Source: Rhodothermota bacterium
GTDB taxonomy: Bacteria > Hydrogenedentota > Hydrogenedentia > Hydrogenedentales > GCA-2746185
Reading direction: 5' to 3'
NCBI GenBank assembly: GCA_009885415.1
Contig: VFKU01000358.1
Span: forward strand, 1-6,578
DNA length: 6,578 nt
Shown: in pieces, positions 6,346-6,578 of the stretch
How the letters are laid out: each line of letters opens with the position of its first letter
Numbering within the stretch: the first letter of the stretch is position 1
Notes under the pieces: model-generated
Databases searched by the model: none
Seen by the model: the letters and a program-made list of their open reading frames with translations, nothing else
What the model was told of the DNA's origin: nothing
Position numbers and translations under genes: made by a program

Positions 6346-6374
6346 ATTATAGGGCCGGAACACCTGACCGTCAA
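6346..6374 (-). promoter_or_regulatory. Sigma-70-type promoter of the AGCS symporter
   Basis: On the minus strand, TTGACG (6374 to 6369) is followed after exactly 17 bp by a perfect TATAAT (6351 to 6346). This is a near-consensus promoter in the 160-nt gap between the permease stop and the symporter start, so the symporter can be expressed independently of the upstream permease. Confidence 0.85.
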
Positions 6375-6423
6375 TCGTGCCAGGAGAAGCCCGAAAACCG
6401 ATCGGATTTCGCGCGAAGACGAC

Positions 6424-6578
6424 TCAAGCGCCGGCCACGCGATCGCGCCGCAGCCGGCTGTGCCGCCGGCCATAGAACATGTAAATCAGTTGGCCAATGA
6501 TGAGCCAGCCGGCGAGGCGCGCCCAGTTCGGCCACCCCAACGAGTACATGAGCGCAAGATTCACCACAATGCCGAGAA
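6424..6578 (-). CDS. APC-family amino-acid permease, C-terminal fragment (cut by window edge)
   Basis: Only the last 50 codons and the TGA (6424-6426) are present; the gene continues beyond the window. The visible protein starts with a hydrophobic stretch (LGIVVNLALMYSL) and continues through WPNWARLAGWLIIGQLIYMFYGRRHSRL to a short basic tail. The pattern of Trp-x-Arg, a helix with IGQLIY, then YGRRHSRL is typical of the C-terminal region of cationic-amino-acid-transporter-like APC permeases (CAT/YfnA type). It would be an inner-membrane amino-acid transporter with a cytoplasmic C-terminus. It points the same way as the AGCS symporter, 160 nt upstream of it, but that gene has its own promoter. 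I see no intrinsic terminator after the TGA. Substrate is unknown. Confidence is good for the family and limited by the short fragment. Confidence 0.8.
   Translation of the reverse strand, partial: LGIVVNLALMYSLGWPNWARLAGWLIIGQLIYMFYGRRHSRLRRDRVAGA

Noticed and set aside
6408..6417. The palindrome TTCGCGCGAA after the permease stop as an operator or terminator.
   Set aside because: Ten-base palindromes of this composition are expected by chance in GC-rich DNA. It has no loop or T-run, and its position gives no clear role.
6264..6473. Seventy extra N-terminal codons for the symporter.
   Set aside because: The frame would cross the TATAAT promoter and enter the permease coding region. The extra residues do not look like a protein domain.

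Overview
The window is GC-rich bacterial DNA, densely coded, with short intergenic gaps. It has consensus-like sigma-70 promoters, Sec-type signal peptides and frequent GTG/TTG starts. It looks chromosomal: I see no mobile element, CRISPR array, tRNA or rRNA. A Gram-negative-type envelope is inferred from the exported TPR proteins. The phylum cannot be named from the sequence alone.

Layout. (1) 31-1301, plus strand: purN (GAR formyltransferase), overlapping by 4 nt a HAD-superfamily phosphatase of the phosphoglycolate-phosphatase type. (2) 1302-1376: a short gap with a near-perfect sigma-70 promoter (TTGACA-N18-TACAAT) that opens a new transcription unit. (3) 1377-4627, plus strand: a tight three-gene unit. 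It encodes a 70-aa membrane-anchored zinc-ribbon protein, a 524-aa protein with two zinc ribbons, one membrane helix and a long TPR array, and a 484-aa exported protein with a TPR region. The second and third genes overlap by 4 nt, and the last two starts are fixed by strong Shine-Dalgarno sites. (4) 4628-4661: a 34-nt convergent gap. (5) 4662-6263, minus strand: a sodium:alanine/glycine symporter (AGCS family) with an unusual signal-peptide-like N-terminal extension, its own TTGACG-N17-TATAAT promoter and a very GC-rich 5' leader. (6) 6424-6578, minus strand: the last 50 codons of an APC-type amino-acid permease that runs off the window edge.

The three-gene unit at 1377-4627 is the part most likely to be undescribed. 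All three zinc ribbons in it share exactly the spacing C-x2-C-x10-C-x2-C. Charge patterns place the ribbons in the cytoplasm, while the TPR regions of the second and third proteins would lie outside the inner membrane and could meet there. The exported protein begins, right after its predicted signal peptide, with a domain resembling the zinc-dependent phospholipase C / S1-P1 nuclease fold. Every expected histidine zinc ligand is replaced, and residues 28-275 contain no histidine at all, so it looks like a pseudoenzyme. Together the products could form an envelope-spanning scaffold; its function is unknown.

The flanking genes are ordinary metabolism (purine synthesis, phosphate-ester hydrolysis) and amino-acid uptake. 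The two transporters lie in the same direction, but the promoter between them suggests separate control.
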